A stretch of DNA of 5,677 nucleotides from Clostridiales bacterium (GCA_012511425.1 JAAZGC010000238.1:1-5677); one strand, 5' to 3'; counted from the stretch's first letter, positions 1 through 5,677 are shown. Translations and numbers: made by a program. Notes: generated from the letters alone by a model not told the origin.

Positions 1-252
1 GGCATGGACAGCTTCGCCTTCGGTCTTAAGGCGGCTGACGCCATCAGGAAAGACGGACGGATCTGCGATTTTGTAAAGGACCGCTATTCAAGCTATGAAA
101 GCGGCATCGGCAAAAAGATAGTCTCCGGCGACACTTCTCTCGAAGAGCTGTATAAATACGCATTGGATCTGGGCGAATATAACTCCGTCGGAAGCGGACG
201 GCAGGAATATCTTGAGGATATATTCAACCAGGTTATGCTTGCAGCCGACTGA
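1..252 (+). CDS. xylA: Xylose isomerase, C-terminal part (5' end outside window)
   Basis: This is the last 83 codons of an open frame that enters from the left edge and stops at TGA 250-252. The visible residues match the C-terminal tail of xylose isomerases (XylA, full length about 440 residues): it opens with GMDSFAFGLKAAD, continues with the RYSSYESGIGKKI block and ends with the SGRQEYLED..NQ block. XylA is a cytoplasmic, divalent-metal-dependent TIM-barrel enzyme that interconverts D-xylose and D-xylulose, and often also glucose and fructose, as the first step of pentose use. The metal-binding and catalytic residues lie upstream, outside the window, so activity cannot be judged here. The tail is intact with no frameshift. 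The ATG at 4-6 is internal Met of the GMD motif, not a start. An intrinsic terminator follows 12 bases after the stop, so this is the last gene of its transcript. Family assignment is by recall of conserved motifs. Confidence 0.9.
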   Translation, partial: GMDSFAFGLKAADAIRKDGRICDFVKDRYSSYESGIGKKIVSGDTSLEELYKYALDLGEYNSVGSGRQEYLEDIFNQVMLAAD

Positions 253-264
253 TTAAACTTTTTC

Positions 265-286
265 AGCCCCGAAAGGGGCTTTTTTT
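265..286 (+). terminator. Intrinsic terminator after xylA
   Basis: A perfect 6-bp stem AGCCCC (265-270) / GGGGCT (275-280) is closed by a GAAA tetraloop (271-274) and followed directly by six T (281-286). It begins 12 bases after the xylA stop codon. It should insulate the downstream ABC gene from xyl transcription. Confidence 0.93.
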
Positions 287-303
287 ATATGTATCCGCAT
301 AAA

Positions 304-376
304 GATGTTCTGTTTTATTGAAATCCGCCGAGAAATATGGTATAATATCCGGGATTTGATTTGGCGGATGTTCTGT
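304..376. repeat. 10-bp direct repeat pair flanking the ABC promoter
   Basis: GATGTTCTGT occurs at 304-313 and again, identically, at 367-376, a centre-to-centre distance of 63 bp. The first copy lies just upstream of the -35 box and the second lies in the untranslated leader. A 7-bp inverted pair, ATCCGCC (323-329) and GGCGGAT (363-369), is interleaved with it around the -10 box. The repeats are seen directly; a role as operator sites is inference. Confidence 0.5.
318..346 (+). promoter_or_regulatory. Sigma-A-type promoter of the ABC exporter gene
   Basis: The -35 box TTGAAA (318-323) is separated by exactly 17 bp from a perfect -10 box TATAAT (341-346). A TGG at 338-340 makes this an extended -10. 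Transcription would start near 352-354, leaving a leader of about 60 nt before the ATG at 415. Confidence 0.85.
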
Positions 377-404
377 ATATTTATTATATTGATTAGAATA
401 GGGC

Positions 405-409
405 GGTGG
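405..409 (+). promoter_or_regulatory. Ribosome binding site deciding the ABC start
   Basis: GGTGG at 405-409 resembles the GGAGGTG anti-SD complement and sits 5 nt before ATG 415. The in-frame GTG at 406 would overlap this site and has no well-spaced site of its own, so ATG 415 is preferred. Confidence 0.6.
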
Positions 410-414
410 TATAT

Positions 415-2211
415 ATGCCTAAAAACAAGAGCGAAGAAGGTTCCCGCGGAGGGCTGCGAACTTTACTGATCTTTATAACAAAAGCAAAGAAATACCGAAA
501 ATATATCTTCTTCGCCGCCGCGGCGATGGTTCTTTCATCGCTGCTCAGCCTTTTTACTCCTTACATCGTTCAGCAGCTTATCTCAAAGCTTACCGACGCC
601 GAAAATGTTGTTATAAACGAGCTTGTTAAGCTCGGTATCATTTTGATCGCCGCTTATCTGGGAAGAGCCGTATGCCGGTTTATCACCTTGTCTCAAAGCC
701 ATGTCGCAGCGTGGAATTTCGTCGGAGAGCTTACGCTTGAGTGTTACGATAAGCTGCAGTCGCTCTCGATGCGCTATTACAGCGATAAGCAGACCGGTCA
801 GCTGATGAGTACGATGCTGAACGACAGCCGCCAGCTTGAATTGCTTATCGCTCATGCGCTGCCGGATCTTTGCTCAAATGTCATAATCATCATTGCGGTC
901 GCAATTTCGCTGATTATAATAAATCCCACTCTGATGCTGCTTACCATGATTCCGGTGCCTTTTATAATTTTCGTCTCTTCCCTCTTTTCAACCCGCGTTG
1001 CCCCGCTGTTTCAGATAAATCAGAAGGTTTATGCCGAGCTGAACGGTCTGACACAGGAAAAGCTTTCCGGCATGAAGGAAATCCAGGCAAACTCAAAAGA
1101 GGAGTATGAGCACAGCCGGATGAAGGACTTTTGCAAACATTACAGCTTTGTAAACATCCGTGCGAACTACGCCGGGGCGCTGTTTCATCCCTCCGTTGAG
1201 CTGCTGACTTCCATCGGTACCGTTATAGTGCTTGTCGCCGGCGGGTTCTTCGTAACAAACGGAAGAATGAATGTCGCGGAAATCGTCGGCTTCTTTATGT
1301 ATCTGAGCCTGTTCTATACCCCTCTTGCAGCGCTTTCGAGGCTTAACGAGGATGTTCAGAACGCGCTTGCTTCCGGCGAACGGGTGCTGGACTTGCTTGA
1401 AACGGAACCGGACATAGTCGACAGCTTAGATGCGGTTGAGATGCCTGCCGGAGCGGAACCGGAAATCAAATTTGACGATGTGACATTCTCATACAACGAC
1501 GGCATTAAGGTGCTGCAGAACGTCAGTTTTACCGCCAAAGCAGGTGAGATGACCGCTGTTGTCGGCGTGACCGGTGCGGGAAAAACCACCCTTGTCAGCC
1601 TTTTGGAAAGGTTTTATCAGCCCGAAGGCGGCAGAATTCTTTACGGCGGAGTTGATATAAACGAATATAAGGTAAAATCGTTGCGCTCGAAGCTTTCGAT
1701 GGTAATGCAGGATATCTTTCTTTTTAACGGCAGCGTAGCCGAAAATATCGCATACGGAGTTGATGACGCCACATCGGAGCAGATAAAAGCTGCGGCAGTT
1801 ATCGCCTGCGCCGACGGATTTATATCCCGGATGCCGGAAGGCTATGAAACGCAGATAGGCGAACGCGGAGTGAAACTGTCGGGAGGGCAGAAGCAGCGCA
1901 TCGCCATTGCCCGCGCGGTGCTTCGTAAAACTCCGGTCATAATACTTGACGAAGCGACAAGCGCCGTTGATACCGAAACGGAAGCCGAAATACAGCGAGC
2001 AATCGAAAATCTGCGCAGCGGTGATACAAAGCCGACGCTTATCGTAATAGCTCACCGTCTCTCAACCGTCAGGCGAGCAAGCAGCATTATTGTGCTTGAA
2101 GACGGAAAAATCGCGGAAAGCGGCAATCATGAATCGCTTGTCCGGGCGGGAGGGATTTACGCAAAGCTTTGCGGGGTTCAGGACGGTTTATTGGATATAG
2201 CTCAAACATGA
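415..2211 (+). CDS. ABC exporter, fused membrane and ATPase domains (multidrug/lipid type)
   Basis: This is a 598-residue half-transporter expected to work as a homodimer in the cytoplasmic membrane. The N-terminal half holds about six membrane segments (roughly residues 30-55, 70-92, 153-169, 171-191, 262-281 and 287-307). The coupling-helix region EKLSGMKEIQANSKEE is near 215-230. The ATPase domain is complete: A-loop Tyr360, Walker A GVTGAGKTT at 384-392 (Lys390), Q-loop Gln432, signature LSGGQ at 488-492 preceded by the exporter-type GERGVK, Walker B VIILDE at 508-513 with catalytic Glu513, D-loop SAVD, and switch His547. Length fits MsbA/LmrA/BmrA-like exporters (570-620). Substrate cannot be told from sequence; drugs or lipids are typical of the family. 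Walker A has Val where Pro is common, which should be harmless. An in-frame GTG at 406 is an alternative start. The gene is monocistronic, with its own promoter and a shared terminator. Confidence 0.95.
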   Translation: MPKNKSEEGSRGGLRTLLIFITKAKKYRKYIFFAAAAMVLSSLLSLFTPYIVQQLISKLTDAENVVINELVKLGIILIAAYLGRAVCRFITLSQSHVAAWNFVGELTLECYDKLQSLSMRYYSDKQTGQLMSTMLNDSRQLELLIAHALPDLCSNVIIIIAVAISLIIINPTLMLLTMIPVPFIIFVSSLFSTRVAPLFQINQKVYAELNGLTQEKLSGMKEIQANSKEEYEHSRMKDFCKHYSFVNIRANYAGALFHPSVELLTSIGTVIVLVAGGFFVTNGRMNVAEIVGFFMYLSLFYTPLAALSRLNEDVQNALASGERVLDLLETEPDIVDSLDAVEMPAGAEPEIKFDDVTFSYNDGIKVLQNVSFTAKAGEMTAVVGVTGAGKTTLVSLLERFYQPEGGRILYGGVDINEYKVKSLRSKLSMVMQDIFLFNGSVAENIAYGVDDATSEQIKAAAVIACADGFISRMPEGYETQIGERGVKLSGGQKQRIAIARAVLRKTPVIILDEATSAVDTETEAEIQRAIENLRSGDTKPTLIVIAHRLSTVRRASSIIVLEDGKIAESGNHESLVRAGGIYAKLCGVQDGLLDIAQT

Positions 2212-2217
2212 ATCATA

Positions 2218-2254
2218 AAAGCCGTAAACGGGATTTCCGGATACGGCTTTGTTT
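2218..2254. terminator. Bidirectional terminator between converging ABC and MATE genes
   Basis: A perfect 9-bp stem AAAGCCGTA (2218-2226) / TACGGCTTT (2242-2250) encloses a 15-nt loop that can add an inner CGG/CCG stem (2229-2231 with 2237-2239). On the plus strand the hairpin runs into TTTGTTTATT; on the minus strand into CTTTTATGATT. It lies 6 bases past the ABC stop (2211) and 5 bases past the MATE stop (2256), so it plausibly ends both transcripts. The tails are imperfect U tracts. Confidence 0.8.
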
Positions 2255-2255
2255 A

Positions 2256-3638
2256 TTATCTTGTCAGCTTTTTCATCCAACGCCAGCGGTTTACCTTGAT
2301 AAATGCGACGATGCATTTCAGTATCTGGTCGCATTTGAGGCAGGCGACGGTTACCCATGTCGGCATTTGAAGCACGAAGGCAGATATTGCGGCGCTAGGC
2401 AGGACAACGCACCAGACAAAGATGAGGTCGTTTATCAATACGAATTTGGTGTCTCCGCCGGCTCTTACGATACCGGTATTTACCGACATCTGATACGATG
2501 TTCCGATGGAACAGACGGCGAGAACCCGGAGAAACTGATCGGCGTATGTAAGAGTCAGTGCTTCGAGCTCTCCCAGATAAGAATATAGCGCAAGCACAAG
2601 CGGGCGGGTGAACCAGATAAGGCTGCCGGTTATGATTCCGACGCCGACGAAAATCAGCTGGAGGGTTCTGGCATATTGTTTTACAAGCGTCATATCGCCG
2701 TTTCCGACCGCTTTTCCAATTACTATTGAAGAAGCGGTTGCCGAGCCGTATGCTCCTACCGTCAGGATCGAGAAGATCGTTGAAGATATCGAATAGGCGG
2801 CAATCGAATTTACGTCAAAGCGGCCGACTATCATGCCCTGAACGCTTAAATTGATACCCCATGTGACAGAGCCGATGAATACCGGCAAGCCGTAGCGGAA
2901 AAAATCAGATGTGAGCTGCGGGTCAGATTTGCCGAAGAGATCGGAAAGCTTCATTTCCAACTGTTTGTCACGGAAAAAGACGAACCATATCATAAGAATG
3001 CATTCGGCTATCCTTGCTACTACCGTCGCAAGCGCCGCGCCTACAACTCCGAGCGCCGGGAAACCCAGATTGCCGTTGATAAGGAGGTAGTTTAGCGTTA
3101 CATTGATGACTAAAGCCAAAATCGAATCTATCATTCCGATACGAACCGATTCAACACAGCGCATTGCCGAGATCAGCACGTTTGAAATGCAGAAAAACAG
3201 ATATCCGACACCCATTATCCGGGCATAAGGCACTCCAGCTGCGATTACTTCGGGATTTGAATTGAAGATGCCAAGCATCTGCGCCGGGATAGTTATCATC
3301 AGCAGCGATATTGCCGCCGTGCATATGAAGCAAAGCTTAATCCCTATCGAGACTATCTTCTTTACGCTTTCTCTGTCGCCTTTGCCCCAATACTGGGCGG
3401 CAAGGACTATCATTGCCGGAGCGATTCCGTGGATTACCTGACCGACAAAGGTTGAAACGACGTTTGTGGCGTAAACGCCGTCCAGAACTATCTCGCCTAA
3501 ATTTGCGACCATAACATTGTCGGCAAGATTTACCGCCTGTGTTATTATGTTCTGAAAAATAATCGGTATCGCAAGCAGTGCGAATTTTTTATAAAAAGAC
3601 AAGTCTCTTACATATCTGGAACTTATCGCTGAATCCAT
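2256..3638 (-). CDS. MATE family multidrug/cation antiporter
   Basis: This 460-residue, strongly hydrophobic protein matches the MATE family (two MatE repeats, about 12 membrane helices, usual length 440-470). These inner-membrane exporters use a Na+ or H+ gradient to expel cationic drugs or metabolites. Visible family marks are the N-terminal block FYKKFALLAIPIIFQN (residues 15-30), followed by NLADNVMVANLG (37-48), the AAQYWGKGD loop (80-88), the second-half block RYGLPVFIGSVTWGIN (248-263) and RAGGDTK near 392-398. The ATG at 3638-3636 is supported by AAGAGG at 3649-3644, 5 nt upstream. The gene has its own promoter and converges on the ABC gene with only 44 bases between the stops. Substrate is unknown. 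The frame is intact. MATE and ABC exporters share no homology, so this is not a duplication. Confidence 0.95.
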   Translation of the reverse strand: MDSAISSRYVRDLSFYKKFALLAIPIIFQNIITQAVNLADNVMVANLGEIVLDGVYATNVVSTFVGQVIHGIAPAMIVLAAQYWGKGDRESVKKIVSIGIKLCFICTAAISLLMITIPAQMLGIFNSNPEVIAAGVPYARIMGVGYLFFCISNVLISAMRCVESVRIGMIDSILALVINVTLNYLLINGNLGFPALGVVGAALATVVARIAECILMIWFVFFRDKQLEMKLSDLFGKSDPQLTSDFFRYGLPVFIGSVTWGINLSVQGMIVGRFDVNSIAAYSISSTIFSILTVGAYGSATASSIVIGKAVGNGDMTLVKQYARTLQLIFVGVGIITGSLIWFTRPLVLALYSYLGELEALTLTYADQFLRVLAVCSIGTSYQMSVNTGIVRAGGDTKFVLINDLIFVWCVVLPSAAISAFVLQMPTWVTVACLKCDQILKCIVAFIKVNRWRWMKKLTR

Positions 3639-3643
3639 ATCTG

Positions 3644-3649
3644 CCTCTT
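3644..3649 (-). promoter_or_regulatory. Ribosome binding site of the MATE gene
   Basis: Read on the minus strand, AAGAGG (3649-3644) lies 5 nt before the ATG at 3638-3636, supporting that start. Confidence 0.75.
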
Positions 3650-3667
3650 TGACATAAACTTTACAAT

Positions 3668-3696
3668 ATTATACACCGTCTTTTGCGGGATTTCAT
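3668..3696 (-). promoter_or_regulatory. Promoter of the MATE gene
   Basis: On the minus strand a perfect TATAAT (3673-3668) is preceded at 17-bp spacing by a weak -35, ATGAAA (3696-3691). The expected start near 3661 gives a leader of about 22 nt. The weak -35 could mean help from an activator, but no operator was recognised. Confidence 0.6.
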
Positions 3697-3781
3697 CAAG
3701 CGGAGATGAGCGTTTAATGAATTGTTGACGGTCGATAATTTTACCTCTCCTTTACGCCGTTGAATTGTGCATATTGCCATC

Positions 3782-3810
3782 TTGATATTTTTCGGTAAAA
3801 GTGATATAAT
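3782..3810 (+). promoter_or_regulatory. Promoter of the tRNA-Trp gene
   Basis: TTGATA (3782-3787), a 17-bp spacer and a perfect TATAAT (3805-3810) with an upstream TGA (3802-3804) form an extended -10 promoter. Transcription should start near 3816-3818, only about 6-8 nt before the mature tRNA 5' end, as expected for a strongly expressed tRNA gene. Confidence 0.87.
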
Positions 3811-3823
3811 ATTATAGTCGCAC

Positions 3824-3899
3824 AGGGGTATAGCTCAGTTGGTAGAGCAGCGGTCTCCAAAACCGCGTGTCGAGCGTTCGAGCCGTTCTGCCCCTGCCA
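3824..3899 (+). tRNA. tRNA-Trp (anticodon CCA)
   Basis: The sequence folds into a complete 76-nt cloverleaf. The acceptor stem is AGGGGTA (3824-3830) with TGCCCCT (3889-3895), including one T-G wobble. The D arm is GCTC/GAGC (3833-3836, 3845-3848) with a GG-containing loop. The anticodon stem GCGGT/ACCGC (3850-3854, 3862-3866) holds the loop CTCCAAA, whose anticodon CCA (3857-3859) reads the Trp codon UGG. The variable loop is five bases. The T arm GAGCG/CGTTC (3872-3876, 3884-3888) has the loop TTCGAGC. The discriminator G73 (3896) and the A1-U72 pair agree with known bacterial tRNA-Trp identity. The 3' CCA (3897-3899) is encoded. No other tRNA is adjacent and no integrated element is seen at its 3' end. 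Confidence 0.97.
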
Positions 3900-3931
3900 A
3901 ACCGCCTCCGGATTTCCGGGGGCGGTTTTTT
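3900..3931 (+). terminator. Intrinsic terminator of the tRNA-Trp gene
   Basis: A 12-bp stem (3900-3911 with 3916-3927, one T-G wobble) with loop ATTT is followed by a run of T (3926-3931) and then CTTT. It starts at the first base after the tRNA CCA end. In the minus direction the hairpin is followed by TTGGCAGG, not a U tract, so it should terminate only plus-strand transcription. Confidence 0.93.
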
Positions 3932-3955
3932 CTTTCAGTTTTTTTCGGATTCAGA

Positions 3956-4702
3956 TCATATCTCTATAATATCACCTGCGTCATGTCCTCCGGGAGGAGA
4001 TTTAAGCAGTTTCTCACATCTGCGCCTGTCATTAATATGCCTATCCATCAACAGATAAAACCCTCTCGAATGATTCGGTTCGCTCAGGTGACAGAGTTCG
4101 TGGACGATAATCATGCGGAGACATTCGGGAGGATACTGCGCCAGGCGGAGATTGAAGGACAGACGGCGGGTCTTCATGCTGCAGCTTCCCCATCGGCTTT
4201 TCAGATATTTTACCGCCGCTCCGCTGCTGTAAAATCCGGTTATTTCTTCGTATTTAGGCAGCTCGGATTTTATTGCAGCCAAAAGCTCATCGCCGTATGC
4301 CTTGCGTAAAAAATCATTGCGATTCGCTTCCGAAGCGGACGGAGGAACCGAGAGCAAAGCCGTCATGGTTTCGCTGTCGAAAGCAATCGAGTAAGCGTCT
4401 GACGGGATGAGCTTTATTTTATAGGGTTTTCCCCAGAGTAAGATATGGCTGCCTTCGGTTATATTTTGGGTTTTACCTTCGGGTTTCGGCGAAGAATGCA
4501 GCTTTTTGTTTATCCATTTTATATTGAAGCGGATAAAGCGCTCGGTGGCGGTTTTCGGCGTTCCGAAGGGCGCCGTCACAAAAATTTCTCCGTCACGAAC
4601 GCGAAGATAGGAATGTTTATTCGGTTTATAAGTTATATTTACTTTTATGCCCTCCACGATTATCTGCGCGGAGGAAACAACTTGCTTCTTTTTTGATTTC
4701 AT
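3956..4702 (-). CDS. YgjP-type (DUF45/M48-like) metal-dependent peptidase
   Basis: This 248-residue soluble protein has the hallmarks of the YgjP/DUF45 (PF01863) family, which is related to zinc metalloproteases. The HELCH motif at 201-205 supplies two zinc ligands and the catalytic Glu202. A third His at 211 sits in EPNHSRGF, and the conserved KSRWGSCS lies at 168-175. The N-terminal half has the usual YgjP strands (VNITYKPNKHSYLRVRDG, 21-38; then FVTAPFGTP). There is no signal peptide or membrane segment, so it is probably cytoplasmic. Length is typical of the family (about 230-250), whose substrate and role are poorly known. The ATG at 4702-4700 directly follows an in-frame TAA and has no Shine-Dalgarno sequence; no better internal start was found, so the exact N-terminus is uncertain. 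No clear promoter or terminator of its own was seen. Confidence 0.9.
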   Translation of the reverse strand: MKSKKKQVVSSAQIIVEGIKVNITYKPNKHSYLRVRDGEIFVTAPFGTPKTATERFIRFNIKWINKKLHSSPKPEGKTQNITEGSHILLWGKPYKIKLIPSDAYSIAFDSETMTALLSVPPSASEANRNDFLRKAYGDELLAAIKSELPKYEEITGFYSSGAAVKYLKSRWGSCSMKTRRLSFNLRLAQYPPECLRMIIVHELCHLSEPNHSRGFYLLMDRHINDRRRCEKLLKSPPGGHDAGDIIEI

Positions 4703-4706
4703 TTAC

Positions 4707-4735
4707 TTGACAGATTCATTAAATAGTGGTATTAT
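4707..4735 (+). promoter_or_regulatory. Promoter of the DapA-like gene
   Basis: A perfect -35 TTGACA (4707-4712), a 17-bp spacer and TATTAT (4730-4735) with TGG at 4727-4729 (extended -10) make a strong sigma-A-type promoter. The start near 4741-4743 gives a leader of about 30 nt. It lies in the 70-bp gap between two divergent genes. Confidence 0.87.
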
Positions 4736-4757
4736 TATCAAAAGAACTCGGCTGCCG

Positions 4758-4763
4758 AAAGGA
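4758..4763 (+). promoter_or_regulatory. Ribosome binding site deciding the DapA-like start
   Basis: AAAGGA at 4758-4763 lies 9 nt before ATG 4773. The nearer ATGs at 4765 and 4768 are not usable: 4765 reads ATG ATG AAA TGA, and its spacing to the site is only 1 nt. Confidence 0.75.
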
Positions 4764-4772
4764 CATGATGAA

Positions 4773-5677
4773 ATGATAAAAGCTATACCCGGGGCATACC
4801 CGACTATGATAACGCCTTATAATTCGGACAAGACCGTCGACTACGGCGCCGTAAGGGCGCTGACCGCATGGTATTACGAGCGCGGCTGCGCCGGAGTCTT
4901 CGCTTCCTGCCAGTCGAGCGAGATATGGTATCTCGGTCTTGAAGACCGTGTGAAGCTGGCGCAAACGGTTAAGGATGAGTCGGACAGGCTCGCCGCGGAA
5001 TACGGGCGAAAGCTGATGGTCGTCGCATCAGGTCATGTTTCTTACGACCGCGAGGAACAGGTGCGTGAGCTTAACCTGATGGCTGAAACCGGCGTTGACG
5101 CGGTTATCCTGATCTCAAACCGCCTTAATATCGAAAACACCGGCGACGACGAATGGATATCCGACCTTTCAAAGCTGCTGCCTCGGCTTCCCGATGAAAC
5201 CGCGCTCGGAGTTTACGAATGCCCGCATCCTTATAAAAGGCTGATGAACGACAAGCTGCTTTCCTTCTGCGCTTCGACCGGACGGTTCGCTTTCATGAAG
5301 GACACATGCTGCGACGCCGACCTTATAGCACATCGCTGCGAAAAGCTTTTCGGCACCGGAATGTCGCTTTTCAACGCAAACGGACAGACTCTGCTGTCTT
5401 CTCTGCGCGACGGCGCGGCGGGTTATTGCGGCGTTATGTGCAACTTCTATCCGGGGCTTATCAGCTGGCTTTGCCGGAACTTCGATACCCAGCCGATGAC
5501 GGCGGAGAGAGTCGCTTCCTTCCTTTGCCTGGCGTCTTTTACCGAGGGGCTGACATATCCCGCATCGGCGAAATATTATCTTGCGAAATATCAGGGGTTT
5601 GATATGAGTACCTTTTCCCGGTCGACCGATGAGCGAAAGCTTGACCGCTACGCCCGCGACTGCATCGACATGATGAC
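4773..5677 (+). CDS. DapA/NanA superfamily aldolase-like protein, 3' end outside window
   Basis: An open frame of 301 codons runs off the right edge. It matches the dihydrodipicolinate synthase/N-acetylneuraminate lyase family (PF00701), class I TIM-barrel lyases that bind pyruvate-like substrates through a Schiff-base lysine. Visible marks are the N-terminal PTMITPY (10-16), the aldolase tyrosine in GVYECP (Tyr148) and the putative Schiff-base Lys176 in FMKD. The Tyr-to-Lys distance of 28 equals that of E. coli DapA (Tyr133, Lys161). The C-terminal half keeps FNANGQ (200-205) and GAAGYCGVMCNFYP (214-227). The family's usual GTTGE is replaced by CQSSE (46-50), and the second catalytic tyrosine region reads SNRLN (115-119). 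It is therefore probably not a lysine-pathway DapA; the substrate is unknown. At 301 residues it should be almost complete (family about 290-320). It has its own promoter, and downstream genes may follow in the same operon. Confidence 0.85.
   Translation, partial: MIKAIPGAYPTMITPYNSDKTVDYGAVRALTAWYYERGCAGVFASCQSSEIWYLGLEDRVKLAQTVKDESDRLAAEYGRKLMVVASGHVSYDREEQVRELNLMAETGVDAVILISNRLNIENTGDDEWISDLSKLLPRLPDETALGVYECPHPYKRLMNDKLLSFCASTGRFAFMKDTCCDADLIAHRCEKLFGTGMSLFNANGQTLLSSLRDGAAGYCGVMCNFYPGLISWLCRNFDTQPMTAERVASFLCLASFTEGLTYPASAKYYLAKYQGFDMSTFSRSTDERKLDRYARDCIDMM

Noticed and set aside
347..414. Riboswitch or attenuator in the ABC leader
   Set aside because: The leader is only about 60 nt, AT-rich, and shows no terminator hairpin or known riboswitch core.
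1489..2055. 188-codon open frame on the minus strand
   Set aside because: It lies wholly antisense to the ATPase domain of the ABC gene, which has all its motifs in the plus frame. The translated sequence resembles no family and has no supporting start signals.
2169..2588. 139-codon open frame on the plus strand
   Set aside because: It overlaps the end of the ABC gene, a terminator and the antisense of the MATE gene; a shadow of well-supported genes.
3824..3955. tRNA 3' end as an integration (att) site
   Set aside because: No second copy of the tRNA 3' end, no integrase and no phage or element genes are seen in the window.
3839..4309. 156-codon open frame on the plus strand
   Set aside because: It begins inside the tRNA-Trp gene, crosses its terminator and then runs antisense to the metalloprotease gene; low-complexity start and no family resemblance.
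4719..4964. 81-codon open frame on the minus strand
   Set aside because: It is antisense to the start of the DapA-like gene and its promoter, with no family resemblance.
5306..5602. 98-codon open frame on the plus strand
   Set aside because: It is in another frame within the DapA-like gene and has an arginine-rich composition typical of a frame-shifted shadow.

Overview
The window most likely comes from a Clostridia-type Firmicute (perhaps an uncultured gut lineage). This is inferred from the overall protein style (clostridial-looking XylA tail, MATE and ABC exporters), consensus sigma-A-like promoters with extended -10 boxes, hairpin-plus-U-tract terminators, a moderate GC content and a CCA-encoding tRNA gene. 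Species or genus cannot be fixed from this sequence alone.

Layout from left to right. (1) Bases 1-252 are the 3' end of a xylose isomerase gene (xylA), closed by a compact intrinsic terminator. (2) A near-consensus promoter at 318-346 drives a monocistronic gene (415-2211, +) for a homodimer-type ABC exporter, a membrane domain fused to an ATPase. (3) It converges on a MATE-family efflux gene (3638-2256, -). The two genes share a hairpin that can terminate in both directions. (4) In the 185-bp gap upstream of the MATE gene, divergent promoters fire left into MATE and right into a tRNA-Trp(CCA) gene (3824-3899), which ends in a strong intrinsic terminator. (5) A YgjP-type (M48/DUF45) zinc metalloprotease-like gene lies on the minus strand (4702-3956). 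(6) Divergent from it, after a 70-bp gap carrying an almost perfect promoter, is a dihydrodipicolinate synthase/N-acetylneuraminate lyase superfamily gene (4773 to beyond the right edge).

Functionally this looks like ordinary chromosomal housekeeping and accessory territory, made up of short, mostly single-gene transcription units rather than one operon. The two exporters may both handle toxic compounds, but nothing in the sequence shows they work together. No mobile element, CRISPR array, phage gene or obvious new multi-gene system is visible. The points most worth a second look are the altered active site of the aldolase-like protein, a 10-bp direct repeat flanking the ABC promoter at 63-bp spacing, and a 10-mer shared by the tips of two terminator hairpins.
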